Notes under the pieces: model-generated | Seen by the model: the letters and a program-made list of their open reading frames with translations, nothing else | The model's database searches: none | Told to the model about the DNA's origin: nothing | Shown here: positions 63,830-64,000 of the stretch, piece by piece | Layout: every line of letters starts with the position of its first letter | Position numbering within the stretch: the first letter of the stretch is position 1 | Made by a program: the position numbers and the translations under genes | Assembly: GCF_900104605.1 (NCBI RefSeq) | Contig: NZ_LT629960.1 | Coordinates: forward strand, 1,302,001 to 1,366,000 | Direction of reading: 5' to 3' | Source: Tidjanibacter massiliensis | GTDB taxonomy: Bacteria; Bacteroidota; Bacteroidia; Bacteroidales; Rikenellaceae | DNA: 64,000 nucleotides

Positions 63830-64000
63830 GTGCAAAATTCCGAGAGAATCCGCCTGCGTCCTCCCCTTCGGAGATATTTTACGCACATTTCCGTCGAAAA
63901 ACCCCGCTCCGGCACCGGGAAATACGCCAACAGGACACAATAGCCGGGATACCGCAGTTCATAATCTCAACTATTTTTCGTTACTTTGCGGGATACGAAA
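63830..64000. other. Right edge, probable promoter for a gene beyond the window
   Basis: After the ispB promoter no gene is visible. The last bases (near 63979-63986) read TTACTTTG on the plus strand, close to TAnnTTTG, suggesting a rightward gene starting just past the end. Confidence 0.4.

Overview
The window looks like a chromosome segment of a GC-rich Bacteroidales bacterium, most likely an Alistipes-type member of the Rikenellaceae. The signs are numerous BACON-domain lipoproteins, a fused SecDF, a CdaA-type diadenylate cyclase, a Mfa/fimbrillin-like lipoprotein, and many starts preceded by the Bacteroidetes -7 box TAnnTTTG in short AT-rich gaps. Genus assignment is inference from content only. 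No rRNA, tRNA, CRISPR array, insertion sequence or phage gene was recognised.

Layout. 1-6452: two tandem copies of a lipoprotein gene pair (a propeller-like protein with an N-terminal BACON domain, then a protein with several BACON domains), separated by a decayed copy of the 3' end of infC. 6453-10252: infC, thrS and pdxA. 10579-17220: SpoU-type RNA methyltransferase, M20 amidohydrolase, metH and a glutamine cyclotransferase-like lipoprotein, all leftward. 17354-23000: serS, a 775-residue fimbrillin-like lipoprotein, a short 2[4Fe-4S] ferredoxin and mqnC. 23386-29381: typA, aroB, queG and an acyl-CoA ligase. 29535-36617: EamA transporter, arginine deiminase-like enzyme, YgjP-like metallopeptidase, rlmB, an ABC-F ATPase and rpe. 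36704-45361: rmuC, cdaA, secDF, a small DNA-binding protein and dnaK. 46089-49221: a third copy of the lipoprotein pair. 49626-53825: outer-membrane beta-barrel protein, dipeptidyl peptidase IV and nadC. 54056-57809: a three-gene rightward operon encoding a kinase-like protein with WG repeats, a VWA-domain protein and a pseudokinase with WG repeats. 58005-63802: ispF, pepD, a BACON lipoprotein with a recent internal duplication, a nucleotidyltransferase-like protein and a polyprenyl synthase.

The parts most likely to be new are the kinase-WG / VWA / pseudokinase-WG operon, which resembles TerY-type VWA-kinase signalling modules but has no phosphatase in the cluster, and the three dispersed copies of the surface lipoprotein pair. 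Two of those copies arose by a tandem duplication of about 3.85 kb that carried along the 3' end of infC. Most other genes are housekeeping: translation (infC, thrS, serS, typA), rRNA modification (rlmB), one-carbon, isoprenoid, NAD and menaquinone metabolism, protein export and folding.
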